From positions 1 to 10,508 of the forward strand of contig JALLBK010000637.1 of assembly GCA_036940085.1 (NCBI GenBank): 10,508 bases of DNA. Direction: 5' to 3'. The notes under the pieces were generated by a model, which was not told the origin of the DNA, ran no database searches, and saw only the letters and a list, made by a program, of their open reading frames with translations. This document shows positions 1-7,384 of this stretch, one piece after another. Every line of letters begins with the position of its first letter. Positions within the stretch are counted from its first letter, which is position 1. The stretch comes from Discostella pseudostelligera (taxonomy: Eukaryota; Bacillariophyta; Thalassiosirophyceae; Thalassiosirales; Thalassiosiraceae). The translations under genes and the position numbers were made by a program.

Positions 1-1
1 G

Positions 2-1624
2 ATCTCTGCTCTACTCGTAGTCGTAGCCCTCGCCGGTAGCTCCTCGACGGTGTGGTGCTCGGGGCCTTCATCTGTTGACGCGTTCGTGCCTCCACTGCGA
101 CAAGCCCCGTCGGCGGCGGCGGCGGCGTCTCGAACAACGAGACAATTATTATCATCAACCAAATCTAGTACTACCAACGTCACTTCCCGCAGCCCAAAGC
201 GAACAATCCGCGATCGATCATCTTCCGAATTCATCTCTCTCCTACGCGACATTACCAAATCCGCCATCGATGCGGGGCCAAGTGCCGTACCCGCACGTTC
301 GTTCCAAGCCTACATGGCCCTATCACGAACATTGCAAGACTTTTCACCCATATCCTCCTCCTCACCCGAACGATTCTCCTATCCCAGTGCATTACGCAAA
401 CTATTCGAACGACTTGGCGCCACCTACGTTAAACTTGGTCAATTCATCGCTTCCAGTCCAAGTTTATTCCCCGAGGAATATGTTGTTGAATTTCAAAAAT
501 GTTTGGATTCTACCGAAGCATTGTCATGGAATGAAGTGAAGTCTGTATTGGAACAAGAGCTTGGATCGCCATTATCCCAACATTTTTCACATATCGAACA
601 CACTCCGTTGGCATCGGCAAGTATTGCTCAAGTTCATGTAGCAAAACTAAAGTCAACTGGTGAAGAGGTTGTGCTGAAGATACAGAAACCACGGATTGAT
701 ACCTTACTCAAAGCCGATCTGAACTTTATTTACATTGCTTCTCGATTATTGGAATTCATCCAACCGGATTTTGAACGTACTTCCTTGAGTGCTGTCGCCG
801 GAGATGTTCGATCATCGATGCTAGAAGAATTGGATTTTGAGAAGGAGGCATCCAATATAGGAGAATTTATTCAGTTCTTACAAACGAATGGTTTGGAGAA
901 GAGTGTTACTGCACCACGTGTATATAGAGAACTGACCACAAAACGTGTGTTGACGATGGAACGATTGCGTGGTGTGCCTATGACCGATGTCCAGTCAATC
1001 CGATCGATTACCTCCGATCCGGAATCACTCATTGTAACAGCCCTCAACACGTGGACATCAATGGTCATGAATATGCCATGGTTTCATGCCGATGTTCATG
1101 GAGGGAATTTACTAGTTTTGGAGGATGGACGTGTTGGTTTTATTGATTTTGGTATGGTAGGACGTGTGGGTGAGAAGACATTCCAGGCCGTGAGTGAATT
1201 GAGTTCAAGTATGGCATTGGGTGATTATGAGGGCATGGCAACCGCATTGTTAAATATGGGTGCCACGGATGAGAATGTTAATGTGAAGAAGTTTGGTGAA
1301 GACATTCGGCAGGTGATGGAGAATATGGCAATGGTATCGCCTGACATTAGTTCCGTTGGTTTCAGTGGCGATGGTACCGTTCGGGCTACGATATCTTTTG
1401 ACGAAGGTGAAATAACCAACATGTTACTCAAAATTGTTGCCGTGACGGAGGACAATGGTCTGCGATTGCCTCGAGAGTTTGGACTGTTAGTGAAGCAAAG
1501 CTTGTACTTCGATCGGTACTTGAAAATTCTTGCACCTGGTTTGGATGTGACTTCGGATGCGCGAATGTTGGCATTGGGAGGGTCGAATGGTTCATCATCG
1601 ACGGAGGTGGAGGTATTTGCTTGA
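2..1624 (+). CDS. Plastid ABC1/UbiB-family atypical kinase (ABC1K9-like), 5'-partial
   Basis: An ABC1K/ADCK/UbiB-family atypical kinase; plastid members in plants sit on plastoglobules and influence prenyl-lipid (plastoquinone, tocopherol) metabolism. Family hallmarks appear in order: the KxGQ region (KLGQFIASSPSLFPEEY, from 431), the Ala-rich loop replaced by SASIAQVH, the EELDFEKEA block, the catalytic HADVHGGN (1085-1108) and the metal-binding DFG (1145-1153). The C-terminal LLVKQSLYFDRYLKILAP block resembles, from memory, Arabidopsis ABC1K9 (At5g05200). The frame is open to base 2 and no ATG exists at the 5' end (position 50 is GTG), so the true start lies outside the window. The visible N-terminus is hydrophobic (ISALLVVVALAG), then reads SVDA-FVPPL, like the diatom plastid motif with Phe at +1 after signal-peptide cleavage, then an acid-poor Arg/Ser-rich stretch. 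No intron is needed. The family call is very secure; the subgroup and plastid location are inferences. Confidence 0.93.
   Translation: MSALLVVVALAGSSSTVWCSGPSSVDAFVPPLRQAPSAAAAASRTTRQLLSSTKSSTTNVTSRSPKRTIRDRSSSEFISLLRDITKSAIDAGPSAVPARSFQAYMALSRTLQDFSPISSSSPERFSYPSALRKLFERLGATYVKLGQFIASSPSLFPEEYVVEFQKCLDSTEALSWNEVKSVLEQELGSPLSQHFSHIEHTPLASASIAQVHVAKLKSTGEEVVLKIQKPRIDTLLKADLNFIYIASRLLEFIQPDFERTSLSAVAGDVRSSMLEELDFEKEASNIGEFIQFLQTNGLEKSVTAPRVYRELTTKRVLTMERLRGVPMTDVQSIRSITSDPESLIVTALNTWTSMVMNMPWFHADVHGGNLLVLEDGRVGFIDFGMVGRVGEKTFQAVSELSSSMALGDYEGMATALLNMGATDENVNVKKFGEDIRQVMENMAMVSPDISSVGFSGDGTVRATISFDEGEITNMLLKIVAVTEDNGLRLPREFGLLVKQSLYFDRYLKILAPGLDVTSDARMLALGGSNGSSSTEVEVFA
111..127. repeat. (CGG)n trinucleotide run
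   Basis: A short CGG run inside the presequence of the ABC1-type kinase, encoding five consecutive alanines. It lies in a poorly constrained targeting region. Confidence 0.7.
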
Positions 1625-1888
1625 TTAATGAAAGTATAGATGTCGAAAACAAAAGAGATTGCCATTTTTTGTCGAATTAGAAGGAGCACTCTGATGTTAA
1701 ATTAAATATAGCCTAATGTATCTCTCAATTTCTCCCTAACCCATTGAAATAGAGGCATTGAATCCACACACCCCACCATGGCCGTGGACGTTGCAAAAGC
1801 TTTCTTATTGGTATCTCAGACACGTAAACCCACGCACATCATTCTCTACCAAGCCGAACGACGACATCAACGATGGCAAAAGAACACT
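1625..1888. other. Convergent 3' intergenic region
   Basis: This region separates the stop codon of the ABC1-type kinase (+) from that of the adenylate kinase (-). It must hold both 3' ends. AT-rich tracts occur around 1695-1710, but I see no AATAAA in a convincing place, no RNA gene and no repeat. Confidence 0.6.
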
Positions 1889-2963
1889 CTAACCCTTCAT
1901 CTCTTTCTCATCCTCCTCGTCATCATCACAAGCAAGCTTCTCCTCCAACCATCGTTTCACATCCACATAAATCACATCCGACATGGTTCCCTTAAACGTC
2001 TGCAATACTCCCTTGTCCCTATAATAATCCACAAGTGGGCGTGTCGCCTCCTCATACTTTTCCAATCGTCGCATAACACTTGCCGGCTTGTCATCGTCCC
2101 GTTGCACCAATTGTTCTCCAGTCTCATCATCAATACCATGCACCTTCGGCGGCCGGTAGGAGTAACTGTACACCCGTCCCGAGGCGGGATGGATCCATCG
2201 ATCACTAATGCGTTCCACGATAATTTCGTTGGGGATGCATAGATTAATAACATGATTGATGGTAAGGGTATTGTCGAGTGATTGTGCTTGGGATAGGGTG
2301 CGTGGGAATCCGTCGAGGAGGAGAGATTGGCCGGTAGCAGAGGCTGATTGGGTGGTGGAGAGGACCATTTTTATCATTACTTCGTCGGGGACGAGTAGAC
2401 CCTCTACATATCATGGCATGCGATTTCCATATTTTTGTTGTTTCAAGATGAAATGAAAGAGGAGCGAGAGATGAAAACGAAGATGTGTAAGAGATCATAT
2501 AGTACATGTGTTTGCCCCAAATCTAATTGCATTAAATGTGCACAGCAGCAACTCGCAACTTGCAAAAACACAGACGAGCACGACACGTACCATCCATAAA
2601 CTTCTTGGCCTGCAATCCCAACTCAGTACCAGTCCGAACATGCTGACGCAATTCATCGCCAGTACTAACATGTTTGAATTGTGGAAAGTCCGATAATATT
2701 TTGGAGGAGATGGTGCCCTTCCCTCCACCTGGTTTGCCTAGTATGAGAAGTGTGTGTGCAGCTGCTGCGGCGGATGATGATGATGATGGCGATGATGATG
2801 AATATGCACGTAGTAGCTGTTTTGAATGCTCATGGCGGATGGACGAGGATGAATTTGAAGGAGAGGTGAAGTTGGACAATACGACATCGACGCCGGCACC
2901 GACGCCGCCGCGACAGAGGCGCGGTGATTGTCGTAGGATGGGGGTCACGAACTGCATCATCAT
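1889..2963 (-). CDS. Mitochondrial-type adenylate kinase (AK3/AK2-like), two exons
   Basis: Nucleoside monophosphate kinase transferring phosphate from ATP or GTP to AMP. Model: exon 1 2963-2591, intron 2590-2404 (187 bp, donor GTACGT, acceptor TATGTAG), exon 2 2403-1889, 295 aa. The junction restores FMD-E-GLLVPDEV, the family's MDxGxLVPDE block. The P-loop GKPGGGKGT is at residues 76-84, STGDELR near 100 and DGFPRT at 155-160. A long LID (about 188-229) reads RWIHPASGRVY and GIDDETGEQLVQRDDDKP, close to AK3 (GTP:AMP phosphotransferase), without zinc cysteines. The first ~70 residues are Arg/Ser-rich and acid-poor, with RAY-SSS before a poly-Ser/Ala run, so mitochondrial import is likely. 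The tail is very acidic (DDDEEDEKEMKG). The start is the first of three ATGs after an in-frame TAG. ATP versus GTP preference cannot be decided by eye. Confidence 0.93.
2773..2801. repeat. GAT trinucleotide microsatellite
   Basis: Two GAT runs separated by GGC, lying inside exon 1 of the adenylate kinase. On the coding strand they give the poly-Ser stretch between the targeting leader and the P-loop. Length variation here would be in frame and probably tolerated. Confidence 0.75.
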
Positions 2964-3241
2964 TTTTGAAGCGCGCTACCTCGATATCTGCCGACCAATG
3001 AAGCGTAGTAGAGTTGCACCTTCTCTCCAACTATGTCCATCTCAGAGAGTGAATATCTACTCCTATGAGAATCGGTGATAGTGAAGGGTGTCGGCGGCGG
3101 CGGCTCATTGGCAGGGGGTGGTGTCAATGACAAATGCAAAACAGCTTGTGAAGCTTGAAGAACATTCAATTCAATTTCTGTATGGGAACTAGTATCAAAT
3201 TCGCTGAATATCGCGGAGAGAGATCCAGCATTGCAATTGCA
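2960..3241 (-). other. Coding-like segment upstream of adenylate kinase, gene model unresolved
   Basis: A minus-strand frame is open for 93 codons from just after a TGA at 3244-3242 to a TGA at 2962-2960, and its composition looks protein-like. Readable parts include SAIFSEFDTSSHTEIELN, a Pro-rich stretch, and MDIVGEKVQLYYASLVGRYR. It has no early ATG and no family I recognise. Its stop codon overlaps the adenylate kinase start (AAAAATGATGATG). It could be a downstream exon or a frameshifted part of a gene starting at the ATG at 3468 (MNPPPYDCF..., open to 3166). It could instead be an upstream reading frame in the adenylate kinase leader, or chance. Moving between the 3468 frame and this one needs a single-base change near the CT run around 3215-3225. 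Confidence 0.35.
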
Positions 3242-3247
3242 TCATGC

Positions 3248-3384
3248 CACGTGGAAGAAACGTAACTTCCACGTGTAGGAGTCATCTCCTCTTCCTCTTC
3301 CAGGTGGCAGCTGTCTTCCACGTGGCCAATTCGCATGGCAGTCAAAGTTAAAAAGCCACATGTCTGCTCTTTGATCGCCACATG
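3248..3384. promoter_or_regulatory. Cluster of E-box/G-box motifs
   Basis: Three perfect CACGTG hexamers (3248-3253, 3270-3275, 3319-3324) are embedded in a longer shared word CTTCCACGTG(G), with the first copy inverted. Four further CANNTG boxes follow: CAGGTG 3301-3306, CAGCTG 3308-3313, CACATG 3357-3362 and 3379-3384. CACGTG is the classic site for bHLH and bZIP factors. The cluster lies about 285-420 bp upstream of the adenylate kinase start codon, so control of that gene is the simplest reading. It overlaps a possible minus-strand frame from 3468, which makes a purely regulatory role uncertain. Confidence 0.45.
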
Positions 3385-3548
3385 ACCTTTGACAGTTGGA
3401 TGGCGGGCGGCAAACAGAACAGAAGGTACGACAAGGTTCAGAAAACAATCGTATGGAGGAGGATTCATAAGAATGATCGTGAACGATCGCGATTACTACA
3501 ACAATGTGCATTGCTATGCACGGTAGTCTTCTCTCTTCATTACTGAAG

Positions 3549-4188
3549 TTATTTTTGTGTCGAATGATTCTTTGCAGACGATAATATGATCTTTTCCATC
3601 TGAGTTGCAATTGCCGACGCTGCAATTTTTTGTTCGTCCGTTATCGTGGGGTATACATCCATAACAGCTTTCAAGGTATCCGATAATTCCTTCGAACTCA
3701 TAATGGGTGGAGCCTTCCCCAAACGCTTCAATGCAACAATCCTATTTTAGGCACTGCGTGTACATGTTCCCGTATGCTCATATCACCAATTTTCCACTTT
3801 TTGGCAGTTTTATTCAATTTCGATGTATTGGGCATGGCCCTCACTTTTTTACATGAAACTCACATCCCGCGGCAAGTGATCCCTTTGATTCCCCGTCGGG
3901 CTTCAGTTTGGCAGATCGATTGCAACTGAGTAAGGATTTTTCTTTATTGATTACAAACCCATGCATTTCTGCCAATTCATTCAAGGCCACATCGACTAGT
4001 CCATCTCGCTTCGCCCACACTTCATTCAGAACAAATAATTCATCGGCAAATGACTTGAAATTGATAGATGCGTCATAGTCGGGAGAGGATGGGTTGCATT
4101 TTTGGCAAAATAAATGACTATCGAATGCCAATACCACTTGGGGTGTTTCAGTTATGGTACCGTTGCTGGTTGCTGAGTGGATGGTATG
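3549..4188 (-). pseudogene. Interrupted gene, possible FAR1/GCM1-like zinc-fold protein
   Basis: Three minus-strand frames look like one continuous protein broken twice. Segment A (4188-3841) contains SFADELFVLNEVWAKRDG and LNELAEMHGFVINKEKS and ends CEFHVKK-stop. Segment B (about 3855-3728) reads TAKKWKIGDMSIREHVHAVP. Segment C (about 3742-3549) reads ALKRLGKAPPIMSSKELSD and ends NHSTQK-stop. A to B and B to C would each need one extra base, and both breaks fall at A-runs on the coding strand (AAAAAA and AAAA). Cys codons at 3924 and 3864, a Trp and HVH (3766-3758) would give C-x19-C-x32-H-x-H, the layout of the FAR1/WRKY-GCM1 zinc fold found in transcription factors and MULE transposases. 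That assignment is inferred from spacing, not from a recognised relative. Alternatives are sequencing error in a live gene, a real pseudogene, or introns: a good donor GTGAGT lies at 3862-3857, but no acceptor restored the frame. No ATG is visible in segment A, so a 5' exon is expected. Confidence 0.4.
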
Positions 4189-4204
4189 TCACAGTGCCGT
4201 ATTT

Positions 4205-4321
4205 TTACACTTGTCTTGCAAGTAAGATAGATGGATCAGTAGTAGGTGATTGTGATGGCGCTGTTGCTGATGATGCTGCTGCTGCTGCAGACGCTGCCAC
4301 TACTAGCGGCGGCTCCAACAG
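4205..4321 (-). other. Possible upstream exon of the interrupted zinc-fold gene (low complexity)
   Basis: A minus-strand frame open from 4321 to the TAA at 4207-4205 encodes an Ala/Ser/Pro/Thr-rich stretch ending SPTTDPSILLARQV, typical of disordered leaders of DNA-binding proteins. Just past it lie a GTAAAA donor-like site and two acceptor-like CAG sites (ending near 4174 and 4166). The frame-preserving combination would give an intron of only about 43 bp, which is too short to trust. A further minus-strand frame with an ATG at 4617 (MTSYRSGGSKGYGLEVEG) could be a first exon, but that ATG lies only 35 bp from the start codon of the divergent SNARE gene. Exon structure unresolved. Confidence 0.3.
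4266..4290. repeat. GCT/GAT trinucleotide run
   Basis: A short GCT-rich microsatellite with GAT interruptions. It corresponds to the poly-Ala part of the possible minus-strand upstream exon. Confidence 0.6.
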
Positions 4322-4652
4322 TCATCGCAGGTATCGTTTTGTCGGCGAAGTCAACAATTATTGTTGGCGGTCATCGTGGTCATCATATTATTATGGTCTC
4401 CGTAGGGCGTAGATGGGGGGCGGCGGTGGCGGTGGCGGCAATTTTGTGCATCAATTGGCATCAAAGATTTTGGCGGGAAGCGTCGACGGTGACCCAGCCA
4501 GTCTGTCCGTCGAATCACTCCGGCTCTTTGTTCCACTATGAATGCCGCCGCCGCTTCTGCCGCCCCCTCTACCTCTAGCCCATAGCCTTTGCTGCCGCCG
4601 CTACGATAGCTCGTCATCCGACAATAGGACGGCGATTTTCCAAAGATAAATA

Positions 4653-5063
4653 ATGCGCCAACGCCCCGGAGGCTCAGGACGCACACCCCCATCTTCCGAC
4701 GACATGTACAACAATCTCGAATCTGGTCGACCGCCGCCGCGCAGTGGCAACAACAGTCGAGGCATGTCCTCTCACGAGGCCAATTCCAACATCCTCGAAT
4801 CACAAAACAATGCACGCATATCCGAGCTTTCCGAGCAGGTAGCTCGACTTAAGGGGTTGACTATTGATATTGGTAATGAAGTACGAGAACAGAATTCATT
4901 GCTGGATAATATGGGAGATGGATTTAGTAATGTGGGGGGTATGTTGGCGGGGAGTTTGGCGAGAATGGGTGTGATGATGGAACGAGGTGGGGCGAAGCAT
5001 ATGTGTTATTTGGTGGTGTTTGTGGTCTTTGTGATGGTGTTGCTTTATTGGTTGGTTAGGTGA
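4653..5063 (+). CDS. Bet1-type Qc-SNARE, tail-anchored
   Basis: A 136-residue SNARE of the Bet1/Sft1 group, which acts in vesicle fusion between ER and Golgi or within the Golgi. Residues 1-50 are a hydrophilic, Gly/Pro/Ser-rich leader. The SNARE helix runs about 54-110 (ISELSEQVARLKGLTIDIG, then NEVREQNSLLDNMGDGF). Gln80 in REQN fits the ionic zero layer. GGMLAGSLARMGVM matches the Bet1 pattern after it. A single hydrophobic segment at about 118-135 ends the chain with one Arg after it, giving a tail anchor with no lumenal domain. The length suits Bet1 (about 118-142 aa). No intron is needed. The start is the first ATG giving a full heptad region. The next gene on the right is convergent. 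Bet1 versus Sft1 cannot be separated by eye. Confidence 0.9.
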   Translation: MRQRPGGSGRTPPSSDDMYNNLESGRPPPRSGNNSRGMSSHEANSNILESQNNARISELSEQVARLKGLTIDIGNEVREQNSLLDNMGDGFSNVGGMLAGSLARMGVMMERGGAKHMCYLVVFVVFVMVLLYWLVR

Positions 5064-5403
5064 TGAATGAGATGATCATGATGATAAAAGAGAGAAGCAA
5101 ATGATGACACTAATCAATCAGCAAACCCGTACAATCTGGTGCACTGGAGATTATTGAAGGAGATTAGTACAGAGCATGGGAGAAATTTGCAAAAATGGGG
5201 GCGACAGCTATTTGCAATGAATCCCAAAGTTCCGTAGTTGTGCCATGTCGAGAGCAAGGGCCGAAACCAAATGACAATATTCTTCTCAATTCCCTCTCCC
5301 GAACCAAAAATCGTACATGCAACAGAAGGAATAGCGGATAACAGATTTTACTTTAGCCTAGCATCTTACACGGTTTGAGGTATCATATTTTCTCTTTGTC
5401 GAA
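5064..5403. other. Convergent 3' intergenic region
   Basis: This lies between the stop of the SNARE gene (+) and the stop of pantothenate synthetase (-). I see no frame with protein-like composition, no tRNA-like cloverleaf, no notable repeat and no clear polyadenylation hexamer. Confidence 0.6.
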
Positions 5404-6798
5404 TCACCTCAATACGATATTATCAATCAATCGGACAGTTCCCAACATGCACGCTAATGAGACAATACAACCATCGTTGTCTACCTTCAATAATGGTTGC
5501 ATGGTCTCCGAATTATCCACAGCCACATATTGTATCTCGGAAATCAACGGCTCCGATTCCAGGACATTCGTTACGGCTTCCTGCAAAGCATGTGCATCCA
5601 CCGCTTCCGATCCCCCCGCATATCTAGATTCAAACACTTCTCGTGCAGCACACAATGCCTTGTACACGATAGGGGCCTTCATCCGTTCCTCAGCCGTCAA
5701 GTATGCATTTCGACTAGACATGGCCAATCCATCTCGCTCGCGCATTGTATCCATGATGTGGACATTGATATTCATATCCAAATCGTCAACGATGCGTCGT
5801 ATTAGGATACATTGTGCAGCATCCTTTTGACCAAAGTAGGCGTTGGTGGGTTGTACAATATTGAATAGTTTAGTGACAATTGTTGCGACACCACGGAAAT
5901 GACTTGGACGGGAGATTCCTTCCTTGGTTTTCTCGAATCCCTGACAAACATATGAAACGAGTGAGAACTAAGGACTAACGCAGCGTCGAGGGAAACATTA
6001 CATCACACGACATTTACCATTGGTTCGACATATGTGACATGGTTTTTCCTGTACATAATGTCAGAGGACGGTGCAAACACGTGGTCCTTGATAATTGGGA
6101 GAATTGACAACAAGACAACACTACGTTGAGATGCACGGAGTCAACTGATACAAAATCATGCATTGAACGACATGCACAAAACCCACCACACCAACTTCCT
6201 TCAGCATAGCAACATCTTTTTCCAATTGTCTTGGATATTTATCCAAATCTTCACCCTCGGCAAATTGAGTTGGATTAACGAATATGGAGGCGATGACCAC
6301 ATCGTTTTGTGATCGGGCAGCTCGAGCTAGAGATATATGCCCTGGAATAGAAAAAAGAACAAAATATACATGTCATGAATTTTGAACATCGTCTGAAAAA
6401 CAATACCTCTGATGCTATATGATTGATAAATCGTTACCTTCGTGAAGGGCACCCATTGTCGGGACAAAGCCAACAGATACAGATGGATCGAGTAATTTCC
6501 GCACCGAACGTATGGACTCGATGGTAGGATGAATCATTGGTTGCGTGGAGGATGATTTTTCTCCATTTGAATTTACCATCGTCGACATGTTCCAATGTCT
6601 TGTAGTTTGACTTATTCTACTGTCGATTGTGCGGTATCTGTCAAAGTAGTCGGCGGACGACGATGAAATTCCGTGGTAGCACCTTCGCTCCGTGACCTCG
6701 CCGACAAATTTACTCAAGGCAGGGGTGCGCGGTGAAGGAACGACCGAAGATTTGCAGATACGTTGGAGAGCGGGGTTCAGTAATAATCGTATGGTCAT
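5404..6798 (-). CDS. panC: Pantothenate synthetase (pantoate-beta-alanine ligase), four exons
   Basis: Joins pantoate and beta-alanine using ATP, giving pantothenate, AMP and PPi, the last step before CoA synthesis proper. Model: exons 6798-6438, 6341-6187, 6086-6018 and 5940-5404; introns of 96, 100 and 77 bp, all GT-AG; 373 aa. The joins restore family blocks: [16 protein letters not shown] (HIGH-type ATP motif, residues 110-125), [10 protein letters not shown] (138-147), [16 protein letters not shown] across intron 2, and [11 protein letters not shown] across intron 3. [20 protein letters not shown] (230-238) and [13 protein letters not shown], which holds the KMSKS-like MSSRN, follow. Bacterial enzymes have about 280 residues. 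The extra ~105 N-terminal residues begin [20 protein letters not shown], an amphipathic, basic leader suggesting mitochondrial import, though an internal Met (71 or 74) could give a cytosolic form. Intron 2 uses the second of two possible GT donors because it alone keeps the conserved frame. Confidence 0.95.
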
Positions 6799-6994
6799 TT
6801 GAACAGAGCGGCGTGTAGGCAGATGTTACTACTCTAGCGCAGTGACCGTCGACAATATTCATGGTCAAGAGGAGCGAGATACGAACCACTAGTTCAGTAG
6901 GAGTAGAACCTAAAACTAAATAGATAACGACGGCCGACCGGCACGCAGAGATACGTCATCTTCGAAATTTTTTTACATGGGAATCTGTATGTTT

Positions 6995-7049
6995 CTTCCC
7001 GCCATTTTCAAAAATGGCGCGCCACTCCGTCGCGCCATTTTTGGGGAAG
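6995..7049. promoter_or_regulatory. Inverted repeat of E2F-like CGCCATTTT units
   Basis: AAAAATGGCGCG (7010-7021) and CGCGCCATTTTT (7031-7042) form a perfect 12-bp inverted repeat with a 9-nt spacer, extended by a C-G pair at 7009/7043. CTTCCC (6995-7000) and GGGAAG (7044-7049) pair outside an asymmetric bulge. The unit CGCCATTTT occurs three times: 7000-7008 direct, 7011-7019 inverted and 7033-7041 direct. TTCCCGCC at 6996-7003 and the central GGCGCGCC resemble E2F/DP sites (TTSSCGSS). The element is roughly 200-250 bp upstream of the panC start codon. A promoter role is inferred; a remnant of a small palindromic element is the alternative. Confidence 0.5.
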
Positions 7050-7062
7050 ATCCAAACAATAC

Positions 7063-7080
7063 GATGAGCTAGATGAGCTA
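7063..7080. repeat. Tandem 9-bp repeat GATGAGCTA x2
   Basis: Two perfect adjacent copies of GATGAGCTA in the panC upstream region, just beyond the inverted repeat. Significance unknown. Confidence 0.7.
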
Positions 7081-7384
7081 GAGGATGATTGAGCCCAGGC
7101 TCCAGGCCGTGCATCAACAACAAAACAGCCATAGATTGCAATGCGGGGAGGCAATTATAGAGTCTGAATGATCGATTAAGATGTAGGTAGGTATAACAGT
7201 GAATTATACTTGTTTCTATTGAAGGGAAGAGAAGTAGTCAACAGCGAGATGTAGGGTTGTTGCATTTTGCCTGCCGGTTTCAGAAGTACCATCCGTCATC
7301 CATCGAGTCGTCAATTACAGTATTACTATTTAATCGCAATCCATTAAATGATCGTTTTGGAACACTGAGTCGATACTCTTGATG

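Larger units (their letters stand above)
6799..7384. other. Gene-free region upstream of pantothenate synthetase
   Basis: This lies between the start of panC (-) and the stop of the methyltransferase (-), so it should hold the methyltransferase 3' end and the panC promoter. It contains the E2F-like inverted repeat at 6995-7049 and a tandem 9-bp repeat at 7063-7080. The frames present are short and show no protein-like composition. No tRNA or other RNA gene is visible. Confidence 0.6.

Noticed and set aside
1778..2242. 154-codon plus-strand frame (MAVDVAKAFLL...)
   Set aside because: It lies antisense to exon 2 of the adenylate kinase, whose motifs are unambiguous; composition is Leu/His/Ile-rich as expected of a reverse-strand shadow.
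2674..3078. 134-codon plus-strand frame with an Asp run
   Set aside because: Antisense to adenylate kinase exon 1; the Asp run is just the reverse reading of the GAT microsatellite that encodes poly-Ser on the other strand.
4351..4815. 154-codon minus-strand frame as a complete gene
   Set aside because: It overlaps the 5' half of the Bet1-type SNARE gene, and its first third is Cys/Arg-rich antisense sequence. Only the part below 4617 could be coding, and that is noted as uncertain.
5375..5830. 151-codon plus-strand frame
   Set aside because: Antisense to the last exon of pantothenate synthetase, where conserved blocks fix the coding strand.
1889..6798. Functional cluster of adenylate kinase and pantothenate synthetase (AMP recycling)
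   Set aside because: The link is biochemically possible because PanC releases AMP, but unrelated genes lie between and neighbours are on mixed strands; I see no evidence of co-regulation.
6956..7141. Small minus-strand frame (61 codons) in the panC upstream region
   Set aside because: It spans the inverted repeat and has no family resemblance, supporting context or protein-like composition.
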